NCBI RefSeq assembly: GCF_002860355.1
Contig: NZ_NMWU01000012.1
Coordinates: 33,543 to 97,542, forward strand
Source: Bifidobacterium margollesii
Lineage (GTDB): Bacteria > Actinomycetota > Actinomycetes > Actinomycetales > Bifidobacteriaceae
DNA: 64,000 bases
Direction: 5' to 3'
In this document: positions 58,094 through 64,000 of the stretch, in pieces
How positions within the stretch are numbered: the first letter of the stretch is position 1
How the letters are laid out: each line of letters starts with the position of its first letter
Notes under the pieces: model-generated
Databases searched by the model: none
Told to the model about the DNA's origin: nothing
What the model saw: the letters and a program-made list of their open reading frames with translations, nothing else
Translations under genes and position numbers: made by a program

Positions 58094-58123
58094 GTTTTGT
58101 GGCGTTTTGTGGCGTTTTGTGGC
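58094..58123. repeat. 10-base tandem repeat, three perfect copies
   Basis: GTTTTGTGGC x3, head to tail, continuing into degenerate GT-rich repeats. Confidence 0.8.
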
Positions 58124-58645
58124 GTAGCGTGGTGGCGCGGCATTGTGGTGGCGTGGCATTGCGGTGGCATAGAGCTGTAGTGCCGTGGTGCTGCGACGTA
58201 GTGTAGTGGTGTTGCGGTGGCATGGTGTTGCTGTGCTGCGACATTGTGGCGCAGCCTTATCGGCGGAGGCTTCGTGCGAGATTGCGCGCGTGGGGGCTCG
58301 TTGTCGATCGCTTCAATCTCCGACCGCCGTGTGTTGAGGCTTCGGTGGAGTCAAGCGCAAAACGATGAAGTGCTGCCGAATGGTGGCGTGGGGTTCAAAT
58401 GGTGATGTCGGGCGCGGACGGTGGCATGAGGCGCAAAGTAGCGGAGCGGGATTTGGATGGCGGCGGGGAATCTCGAATGGAACAGGGCGCAAAAAATTCG
58501 AAATGCAGTCCGATCCATTGTTGGCGGGATTTCATGGTTTCGGAAATGCTGCAATCATGCGGATCTGTGTTCCGATGACTTCGGCTTTTCATGGACTAGT
58601 GTGCATTTCGTATCAAATGCGTGCTGGTCCATCTTCTTCCGGAGG

Positions 58646-58710
58646 GGTGCGGACGAAAAGGTGGTGCGGGGATGCGGACGAAAAGGGAGTGCGGGGATGC
58701 GGACGAAAAG
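58646..58710. repeat. 25-base tandem repeat, 2.6 copies
   Basis: Unit contains ATGCGGACGAAAAGG and TGCGGG; copies at 58646-58670, 58671-58695 and 58696-58710 with three differences. Confidence 0.75.
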
Positions 58711-58946
58711 CTGGACGCTTGGACGTTCGGATTGTCGGTCGACGGTCATGGTCGATATGATGGCCGCATGGCGGTGCAGGTGGGGCTTGAGCATGCCGGT
58801 GCGAACATCGTCATGCCGACGGGACTGGGGGTTCGCGGATCGGTGGCCGTACCGCGCAGGTCTTCGTGACGTCCGGTGATGTGAGCTGTGATTTTCCTTA
58901 TGCGTTCCGGTTGTTTCGTGTATTCCGGTTGGATCGTGTGTCCCGG

Positions 58947-58975
58947 TTGATTGTTTGAAATCGGTTTCATATAAT
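58947..58975 (+). promoter_or_regulatory. Promoter of the AGE-type isomerase with LacI operator
   Basis: -35 TTGATT (58947-58952), 17-base spacer, -10 TATAAT (58970-58975). The spacer contains TGAAATCGGTTTCA (58956-58969), the regulon palindrome, so a bound repressor would block RNA polymerase directly. Confidence 0.75.
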
Positions 58976-59018
58976 AATGACGGTTCATACAAATCAATGA
59001 TCAGATGATTGATCACTC

Positions 59019-59070
59019 TGATTGATCAGCATGATTGATCAGCATGATTGATCAGCATGATTGACCACAG
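59019..59070 (+). repeat. 13-base tandem repeat in the isomerase leader
   Basis: TGATTGATCAGCA x3 (59019-59057) plus a diverged fourth copy (59058-59070), containing the palindrome TGATCA. Lies between promoter and start codon. Copy number changes would alter the leader. Confidence 0.8.
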
Positions 59071-59104
59071 TGATCGATCACAGTGACCGATGGAGCACAC
59101 GACC

Positions 59105-60343
59105 ATGACAGACATCGCATACGAATACGGCACCGACGCCAATCGCGCACTACTGAAGCGGGAAACCGAAAATCTGCTCGGTTTCGGACATCGCTTCCCC
59201 GCTCCCGGAGGCGGCTCGGCCTGGCTGGACAACGAAGGCAATCCCGATCCGTCGCACGGCATCCAGACGTGGATCTCCTGCCGCATGGCCCACGTTTATT
59301 CCCTGGGTGCCATCTACGGTCATCCCGGTTCCGAGGAACTGGTGGACAAGGCCCTCGAAGGTCTTCGCGGCCATCTGCATGACGACGTCAACGGCGGTTG
59401 GTATCCCGAGATCTCTTGGGACGGAGCCCCGGCAGCCAATAAGATCTGCTACACCCATGCCTTCGTGATGCTGGCCTCCGCGTCGGCCACGCTGATCGGC
59501 CGTCCGGGTGCCAGAGAGCTGCTCGATCAGGCTCTGGAAACCTTCGACAAGCGGTTCTGGGACGAGGAGACCGGGCTGTCGGTCGATACATGGAACACCG
59601 AATTCACCAAGCTCGATCCGTATCGCGGCATCAATGCCAACATGCACACCACGGAGGCGTTCCTCGCGGTGGCCGATGTGACCGGCGACGAGCGGTACCG
59701 CGAGCGTGCCGGTCGCATCGTGGACCATGTGGTGGACTGGGCGAGCCATAACGACTGGCGCATCCCCGAACACTTCACGGCCGATTGGACTCCTGATCTG
59801 GAATGCAACCGCGACAAGCCGGACGACCAGTTCAAGCCGTACGGCGCCACGCCGGGCCACGGCATCGAATGGGCCCGTCTGATCACCCAGTTCGCCTTGA
59901 GCTCCAAGCGTGACGATGCCGAGAAGTCGCGTCTCGTCGATGCGGCCGAGCACCTGTTCGCCCGTGCCCTCGAGGATGGTTGGAACCGTCACGGCACCAT
60001 CGGACTGGCCTACACCACCGACTGGCAAGGTGAGCCCGTGGTCACCGACCGCATGCACTGGACGCTTGCCGAATCGGTGAACACCTCCGCCGTGCTGGCC
60101 CGCGTGACCGGCAAGCAGGTGTACAAGGACTGGTACGCCAAGTTCTGGGCGTACATCGACCAGTACCTGATCGATCATGAGAAGGGCAGCTGGTTCCACC
60201 AGCTCGATAAGGACAACCATGTGATTGGCACCGTGTGGCCGGGCAAGTCCGATCTGTATCACGCCCTGCAGTGCACCTTCATTCCGCTGCTTGACCCGAG
60301 CGTCTCCGTGGCGCCGGCGCTGAAGGCCGCTCTGGACAAGTGA
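59105..60343 (+). CDS. AGE-superfamily sugar isomerase/epimerase (mannose isomerase / YihS-like)
   Basis: 412 residues. Alpha6/alpha6-barrel with the family's catalytic and substrate landmarks: 'RFPAPGGGSAWLDNEGNPD', 'NMHTTEAFLAVADVTGDERY', 'PGHGIEWARLITQFAL', 'DRMHWTLAESVNTSAVLARV' and 'GKSDLYHALQCTFIPLL'. This pattern is closer to aldose-ketose isomerases (mannose/fructose, YihS) than to N-acyl-glucosamine 2-epimerase. No signal peptide. ATG 59105 is preferred over ATG 59090 because GGAG lies nine bases ahead. Shares its operator with the GH88 gene, so it may isomerise the neutral sugar released by the hydrolase. Four in-frame stop codons repeat at its end. Confidence 0.87.
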   Translation: MTDIAYEYGTDANRALLKRETENLLGFGHRFPAPGGGSAWLDNEGNPDPSHGIQTWISCRMAHVYSLGAIYGHPGSEELVDKALEGLRGHLHDDVNGGWYPEISWDGAPAANKICYTHAFVMLASASATLIGRPGARELLDQALETFDKRFWDEETGLSVDTWNTEFTKLDPYRGINANMHTTEAFLAVADVTGDERYRERAGRIVDHVVDWASHNDWRIPEHFTADWTPDLECNRDKPDDQFKPYGATPGHGIEWARLITQFALSSKRDDAEKSRLVDAAEHLFARALEDGWNRHGTIGLAYTTDWQGEPVVTDRMHWTLAESVNTSAVLARVTGKQVYKDWYAKFWAYIDQYLIDHEKGSWFHQLDKDNHVIGTVWPGKSDLYHALQCTFIPLLDPSVSVAPALKAALDK

Positions 60344-60391
60344 CCGGACAAGTAACCGGACAAGTAACCGGACAGGTAAGCGGTTGCGCCT
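60340..60391 (+). repeat. Tandem in-frame stop repeat after the isomerase
   Basis: The last codons GGACAAGTGA are followed by CCGGACAAGTAA twice and CCGGACAGGTAA once, all in the same frame: a 12-base unit giving TGA, TAA, TAA, TAA. Confidence 0.8.
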
Positions 60392-60456
60392 CGTAGGCCG
60401 AAGCTGGCCGGCAACGGACGTATACCGGCGCGGTGGCACCGGATGAAACGACTGTA

Positions 60457-60469
60457 TGAAACGTTTTCA
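60457..60469. promoter_or_regulatory. Operator-like palindrome upstream of the uronate LacI gene
   Basis: TGAAACGTTTTCA, similar half-sites but one base shorter than the other regulon sites. Possible autoregulation or a catabolite-type site. 110 bases upstream of the start. Confidence 0.45.
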
Positions 60470-60578
60470 TGCCCGGTGCGGCCGCGTCTATGGTTGTAGG
60501 AAGAATCGTATCGTCGTCCCCGCGAATCGTATCGTCGTTCCAGCGGGGACCCATCGTCAGCATTCCGAAGGAGACATC

Positions 60579-61613
60579 ATGCCCCGTAACGCGCAACGCA
60601 GCACGCCGGTGATCAAGGACGTGGCCAAGCTCGCCGGAGTCTCCGCACCCACGGTATCCCGATATCTCAACGGCACCGCCAAGGTGAACGAGGAGAAGCG
60701 GGAGCGCATCGCTCAGGCCATCAAACTGCTGGGGTACAAGCCCAGCGTCGTGGCGCGTGCCCTGGCGAACAAGGAAATGGATTCGGTGATGGTGTTCGCC
60801 ACCAACTCCGGCACGTTCTCCACCAACATGACCAGTATCGGCGTCGAGAACGGGGCGCGGAGCAAAAACTATCTGTTCGGTGTGACCACATTGAGCGAGA
60901 ATCGGATGGACGAGGTTCGTTCGACCGTGCAGATGGTGCTTGGATCCAATCCCGCCGGTGTGGTGGTGTATGAGTACGATCATGCCGGAGCCGAGGCGTT
61001 GCGGTGCATTCCCGACGACATTCCGCTGGTCATCGTCGGGGGCAATGCCGGTGAGGGACGCTATCAGGTCATCAATTCGGAGCGTGAGGGCGGTCATCTG
61101 ATGACGCGGTATCTGCTTGGTCTGGGGCATCGTACGGTGTATCACGTCGGCCGTCCGCAGGGGCCGAGCGATAATACGCGGACCAACGGATGGCGTGATG
61201 CCCTTGCGGAGGCGGGCATTGTCGCGCCTCCGGTTCTGGAGGTTTCCGCCACTGATCTTGATGAATCCGTGGAGGCCGGTCGCAGGCTCGCGCGTATTGA
61301 CGACGCGACTGCGGTGTTTGCCGGCAACGATGAAACCGCCATCGCCGTGATCAGGGGCCTGAGGGAGGGTGGCCGACGTGTGCCGGAGGATGTGAGCGTG
61401 GTCGGTTTCGATAACCGCATCTTCGGGCCGTTGTGGACCCCTCCGCTCACCAGCTACAGTCAGAATTTCGTCGAGACGGGGGAGCGGGCGTTCGATCTGC
61501 TCTACGAGCAGATTCAGGCCAGACGCGCCGGTCAGGAGCCGCCGGAATCGCGAATGGAGATTGTGCGGGGCGAGTTCGTGGAGCGTGACTCGGCACGTCC
61601 GTTCGCGGGGTAG
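60579..61613 (+). CDS. LacI-family regulator of the uronate cluster
   Basis: 344 residues. HTH 'VIKDVAKLAGVSAPTVSRYL', hinge 'YKPSVVARALANK', sugar-binding domain with 'VFAGNDETAIAVIRGLREGG' and 'VSVVGFDNRIFGPLWTPPLT'. ATG 60579 has GAAGGAG. It lies in the middle of genes whose promoters carry TGAAAYCGRTTTCA, the standard LacI-type half-site pattern, so it is the obvious repressor; the inducer is probably an unsaturated-uronate catabolite, by inference. Confidence 0.92.
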   Translation: MPRNAQRSTPVIKDVAKLAGVSAPTVSRYLNGTAKVNEEKRERIAQAIKLLGYKPSVVARALANKEMDSVMVFATNSGTFSTNMTSIGVENGARSKNYLFGVTTLSENRMDEVRSTVQMVLGSNPAGVVVYEYDHAGAEALRCIPDDIPLVIVGGNAGEGRYQVINSEREGGHLMTRYLLGLGHRTVYHVGRPQGPSDNTRTNGWRDALAEAGIVAPPVLEVSATDLDESVEAGRRLARIDDATAVFAGNDETAIAVIRGLREGGRRVPEDVSVVGFDNRIFGPLWTPPLTSYSQNFVETGERAFDLLYEQIQARRAGQEPPESRMEIVRGEFVERDSARPFAG

Positions 61614-61696
61614 TCGGCAAAGGGTCGGACGGGTTGATTGATCTGATCGGATCGCCGCAGGGCCGATGTGAAGCGGAATTCGACACGCCTTATTTA

Positions 61697-61741
61697 AGAA
61701 ATCGGTTTCATAATTTACTATATGAAATGAAATCGATTAAT
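61697..61741. promoter_or_regulatory. Two LacI operator-like sites before the F5/8-like gene
   Basis: AGAAATCGGTTTCA (61697-61710) and TGAAATCGATTAAT (61728-61741), centred 31 bases apart (three helical turns). The second ends 13 bases before the start codon. Confidence 0.6.
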
Positions 61742-61754
61742 GAAAGGTCAGACG

Positions 61755-62549
61755 ATGACGCTGAGCATCACAGTCGAAAACGCCAAGGGCGAAGTCAAGG
61801 CATCGGTCGAAGCGGCCGATCGCGCGGTATTGGTATGGGATGGCGAATACGAGGAGGGCGATCGCATACGCTTCGGCGTGCCGACGTCCGGCGATATGTG
61901 GCGTGTTCGCGTGGACGATGCCGTCGACGAGGCTTCGGTGCTGCTCAAGGGCACCGGGCTCACCTATGAGGTACCGTTCGGCGACGCCCGGATTCCTTAC
62001 AGCCCCAAGGCGTTCGCGGGGGATCGCCATATGCTCTCCATTAGGGCGTTGGCTGATGAGGAGCGATTCGCATACGGCAATCTTGCCGTCAATCCGATCG
62101 ACCAGCATGATTGCGAGACCTGCTATCCGCACGCCCGCGCCAATGCCGAAACCCGCGGGGAGGCGGTGTTCTTCGCCCGGAACGCCATCGATGGCGTGAC
62201 GGCGAATGATTCGCACGGCGTGTGGCCATACGCCACTTGGGGCAATGACGGGCGAGACGACGCCGAGATCGTCGTGGAGTTCGGGCGCCCTGTGGACCTC
62301 GACGAGGTGGTGCTGGTCACCCGTGCTGATTTTCCGCATGACAACTGGTGGGTGAGCGCCCGGCTGACGTTCTCCAACGGGGACGTTCGGGATTTGTCCA
62401 TGGAACGCAGCGATCAGCCGCACCGTTTCCCGGTGGATGAGCGCGGCGTGACGTGGGTGAAGCTTGGCGACCTCGTGAAATCCGACGATCCCTCGCCGTG
62501 GGCGGCCTTGGTGCAGCTTGAGGCGTACGGTCGGGATTCCGAGATCTGA
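61755..62549 (+). CDS. Cytoplasmic protein with C-terminal F5/8-type (discoidin-like) domain, function unknown
   Basis: 264 residues, no signal peptide. The N-terminal 120 residues form a beta-rich domain ('AVLVWDGEYEEGDRIRFGVP'). The C-terminal part resembles an F5/8 type C/CBM32 jelly-roll: 'ARNAIDGVTANDSHGVWPYA', 'AEIVVEFGRPVDLDEVVLVT', 'WWVSARLTFSNGDVRDL', 'VTWVKLGDLVKSDD'. Such domains normally act outside the cell, so an intracellular copy in a uronate operon is odd. A Cys/His cluster 'IDQHDCETCYPHARA' in the middle may bind metal or be catalytic. ATG 61755 has AAAGG ahead. I do not know a function; an unrecognised enzyme of uronate handling is one option. Confidence 0.7.
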   Translation: MTLSITVENAKGEVKASVEAADRAVLVWDGEYEEGDRIRFGVPTSGDMWRVRVDDAVDEASVLLKGTGLTYEVPFGDARIPYSPKAFAGDRHMLSIRALADEERFAYGNLAVNPIDQHDCETCYPHARANAETRGEAVFFARNAIDGVTANDSHGVWPYATWGNDGRDDAEIVVEFGRPVDLDEVVLVTRADFPHDNWWVSARLTFSNGDVRDLSMERSDQPHRFPVDERGVTWVKLGDLVKSDDPSPWAALVQLEAYGRDSEI

Positions 62550-62628
62550 GGTAGTCGCTCGATTGTGACCGGAGGGTGTCTGCATGGTTGCGCGGTTTTG
62601 AACGGTGTTTGAAGCAACGCTTCTCCGG

Positions 62629-62658
62629 TTGATTTTGAAACCGATTTCATGATATAGT
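62629..62658 (+). promoter_or_regulatory. Promoter of the DhuD-like gene with LacI operator
   Basis: -35 TTGATT (62629-62634), 18-base spacer, -10 TATAGT (62653-62658). The palindrome TGAAACCGATTTCA (62636-62649) fills the spacer, the same architecture as at 58947-58975. Confidence 0.72.
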
Positions 62659-62712
62659 GGCGGTGTTGATGTGGTTGTGGAAGATCGCATCATCTCGTGA
62701 AAGGATTATTCC

Positions 62713-63522
62713 ATGGCATTCGACATGAATAGCTTCTCCCTCGAAGGCAAGGTGGCCTTGGTCACCGGAGCCTCCTATGGCATCGGCTTCGCCATCGCCT
62801 CGGCGTTCGCCCAGGCCGGCGCGAGGATCGCGTTCAACGACCGTACGCGGGAAGCCGTCGACCGGGGACTCGCCTCCTACAAGGAAGCCGGCATCGACGC
62901 CCGCGGCTACGTGGCCGACGTCACCGACGAGAACGCGGTGCAGGGTCTGGTCGAGGACATCGAGCGCGACTTCGGCACCACGCCCGACATCCTGGTGAAC
63001 AACGCGGGCATCATCAAGCGCATCCCGATGACCGAGATGAGCGTGGAGGACTTCCGCAGGGTCGTCGACATCGACCTCAACGGCCCGTTCATCGTCGCCA
63101 AGGCCGTGATCCCGGGCATGGTCGCCAAGGGGCACGGCAAGATCATCAACATCTGCTCGATGATGAGCGAGCTGGGCCGCGAGACCGTGTCCGCGTACGC
63201 CGCGGCCAAGGGCGGGCTCAAGATGCTCACCCGCAACATCTGCTCGGAGTACGGCGAGCACAACATCCAGTGCAACGGCATCGGGCCCGGCTACATCGCG
63301 ACCCCGCAGACCGCGCCCCTCAGGGAGCGTCAGGCCGACGGCTCGCGCCACCCGTTCGACGCGTTCATCGTGGCGAAGACCCCCGCGGCCCGCTGGGGCA
63401 CCCCGGACGACCTCAAGGGCCCGGCCGTGTTCCTCGCCTCCGACGCGTCCGACTTCGTCAACGGGCACGTGCTGTACGTCGACGGCGGGATCCTCGCGTA
63501 CATCGGCAAGCAGCCCCAGTGA
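62713..63522 (+). CDS. dhuD: SDR dehydrogenase, DhuD/KduD-like (2-keto-3-deoxy-gluconate-forming)
   Basis: 269 residues. Classical short-chain dehydrogenase: 'ALVTGASYGIGFAIASAFAQ', 'NNAG' in 'ILVNNAGIIKRIPM', catalytic Ser and Tyr/Lys in 'ICSMMSELGRETVSAYAAAK', C-terminal 'VNGHVLYVDGGILAYIGKQP'. Matches gluconate-5-dehydrogenase/DhuD/KduD enzymes that reduce 3-deoxy-glycero-2,5-hexodiulosonate to 2-keto-3-deoxygluconate. The name DhuD rests on the DhuI-like gene next to it. Codon third positions are almost all G or C, more so than in neighbours. ATG 62713 has AAAGGA upstream. Confidence 0.85.
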   Translation: MAFDMNSFSLEGKVALVTGASYGIGFAIASAFAQAGARIAFNDRTREAVDRGLASYKEAGIDARGYVADVTDENAVQGLVEDIERDFGTTPDILVNNAGIIKRIPMTEMSVEDFRRVVDIDLNGPFIVAKAVIPGMVAKGHGKIINICSMMSELGRETVSAYAAAKGGLKMLTRNICSEYGEHNIQCNGIGPGYIATPQTAPLRERQADGSRHPFDAFIVAKTPAARWGTPDDLKGPAVFLASDASDFVNGHVLYVDGGILAYIGKQPQ

Positions 63523-63617
63523 ATCATGTGATGGAGCGTCGTCCGCGTTGCGGGGCGCTCGACGTATGCGAATACGCCTTCGCGCCCCGCGCCTTGACGA
63601 CGCACGCATCACATGAT
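63523..63617. terminator. Long imperfect inverted repeat after the dehydrogenase gene
   Basis: Three matched stems: ATCATGTGAT/ATCACATGAT, GCGTCGTC/GACGACGC, GCGGGGCG/CGCCCCGC, giving a hairpin of about 95 bases starting right at the stop codon. Confidence 0.65.
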
Positions 63618-63635
63618 CCACGGCATCCCACGCCC

Positions 63636-63732
63636 GGCTCCCCTCCCGGAGGGGAGCCGTCGCCGGAGGCGACTGAGGGGAGGCCCCGAACTCGCCCCGG
63701 CCCCACGCCCGCCCCCTCCCGGAGGGGAGGCC
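63636..63732 (+). repeat. Double-hairpin repeat between dhuD and the DhuI-like gene
   Basis: GGCTCCCC-tcccgga-GGGGAGCC, then GTCGCC-gga-GGCGAC, then tgaggggagg, and a second CCCCTCCCGGAGGGG copy at 63713-63728. Member of the family found elsewhere in the window. Confidence 0.75.
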
Positions 63733-63811
63733 CCGCGCCCGCACGCCCCGGTCCCACGCCGGCAAACCGTCACACCGTCATATCTCACCGATTCGGAAAG
63801 GAAACACCATC

Positions 63812-64000
63812 ATGCGCATCGCTTTGATCAACGAGAACAGCCAGGCCGCGAAGAACGGCCTGATCCACGAGGCCCTGGGCAAGGTCGCCGCCGCCAAGGG
63901 CTTCGACGTGGACAACTACGGCATGTACGCGGCCGACGACGCCGCGCAGCTGACCTACGTGCAGAACGGCGTGCTCGCCGCCGCGCTGCTCAACTCCGGG
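63812..64000 (+). CDS. dhuI: RpiB-fold isomerase, DhuI-like (3' end outside window)
   Basis: First 63 residues: 'MRIALINENSQAAKNGLIHE' and 'AAQLTYVQNGVLAAALLNSG'. The opening 'IALINENSQA' and the 'LTYVQNG' block match streptococcal DhuI, an RpiB/LacAB-fold enzyme that isomerises the unsaturated uronate product (4-deoxy-L-threo-5-hexosulose-uronate) in place of KduI. Ribosome site GGAAAGGAAA precedes ATG 63812. Together with dhuD and the GH88 gene it makes a glycosaminoglycan-type uronate route. The active-site Cys region is past the window edge, so the call rests on the N-terminus and context. Confidence 0.8.
   Translation, partial: MRIALINENSQAAKNGLIHEALGKVAAAKGFDVDNYGMYAADDAAQLTYVQNGVLAAALLNSG

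Larger units (their letters stand above)
57968..58946. other. Gene-poor stretch, probably degraded or repeat DNA
   Basis: Nearly 1 kb without a convincing gene. It contains three tandem copies of GTTTTGTGGC (58094-58123) followed by degenerate 'gtggcattg/gtggcgtgg' repeats to about 58260, and a 25-base tandem repeat at 58646-58710. Open frames exist but lack ribosome sites and show no family resemblance. Confidence 0.5.

Noticed and set aside
58457-58879. Plus-strand frame of 140 codons in the gene-poor stretch
   Set aside because: Runs through the 25-base tandem repeat, lacks a ribosome site, and shows no domain or codon pattern like real genes.
58555-59016. Minus-strand frame of 153 codons upstream of the isomerase
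   Set aside because: Covers a promoter, an operator and tandem repeats on the other strand; His/Thr/Arg-rich without family match.

Overview
The window is a stretch of a high-GC actinobacterial chromosome, almost certainly Bifidobacterium (species not resolved). The reasons are the sortase-dependent pilus operon, the secreted carbohydrate-active enzymes, the cbs-metB-recQ-luxS order, the lacZ/GPH permease pair under a LacI regulator, and a family of double-hairpin repeats ('...cgggagc tgtcagg...cctgac tgagggtgg') between genes. I see no rRNA, tRNA, CRISPR array, transposase or phage gene.

Layout. 0-4.6 kb: 3' end of glmS, a secreted GH30 enzyme and an RluA-type pseudouridine synthase with a repeat inserted in frame. 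4.7-12.1 kb: central carbon metabolism with gnd forward and zwf-opcA and pgl in reverse, interrupted by a HbpS-like protein gene and a secreted leucine-rich-repeat protein. 12.2-17.8 kb: a reverse-strand run for vitamin B5 and CoA (coaBC, coaX, a DUF2520 PanG-like reductase, panB, panC, panD). 18.3-26.1 kb: a LacI regulator, an AAA ATPase between repeats, and a divergent GH2 beta-galactosidase / GPH permease pair with matching operator-like palindromes. 26.3-29.6 kb: a secreted protein, a lipoprotein and a NarL-type response regulator/kinase pair.

30-38 kb: sulfur metabolism (cystathionine beta-synthase, cystathionine gamma-synthase/lyase, LuxS) and recQ, split by an MFS gene lying between two 166-bp direct repeats. 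38.1-40.5 kb: a gluconate module (GntR regulator, gluconokinase, short 6-phosphogluconate dehydrogenase) whose promoter shares a motif with gnd. 40.5-48 kb: amino-acid permease, orphan ABC ATPase, alr, dgt, dnaG. 48.6-55.8 kb: a three-gene pilus operon (tip protein, backbone pilin, class C sortase).

56-64 kb is the most distinctive part: GH88 unsaturated glucuronyl hydrolase, AGE/YihS-type sugar isomerase, a LacI regulator, an unrecognised F5/8-like protein, a DhuD-like dehydrogenase and a DhuI-like isomerase cut by the window edge. At least four transcription units carry copies of TGAAAYCGRTTTCA. This looks like one regulon that imports unsaturated uronate oligosaccharides, splits them in the cytoplasm and metabolises the uronate. 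Embedded in it are two tandem, paralogous 41-codon peptide genes with strong ribosome binding sites, a clear promoter and a TetR-type operator; they are the best candidate here for something undescribed.
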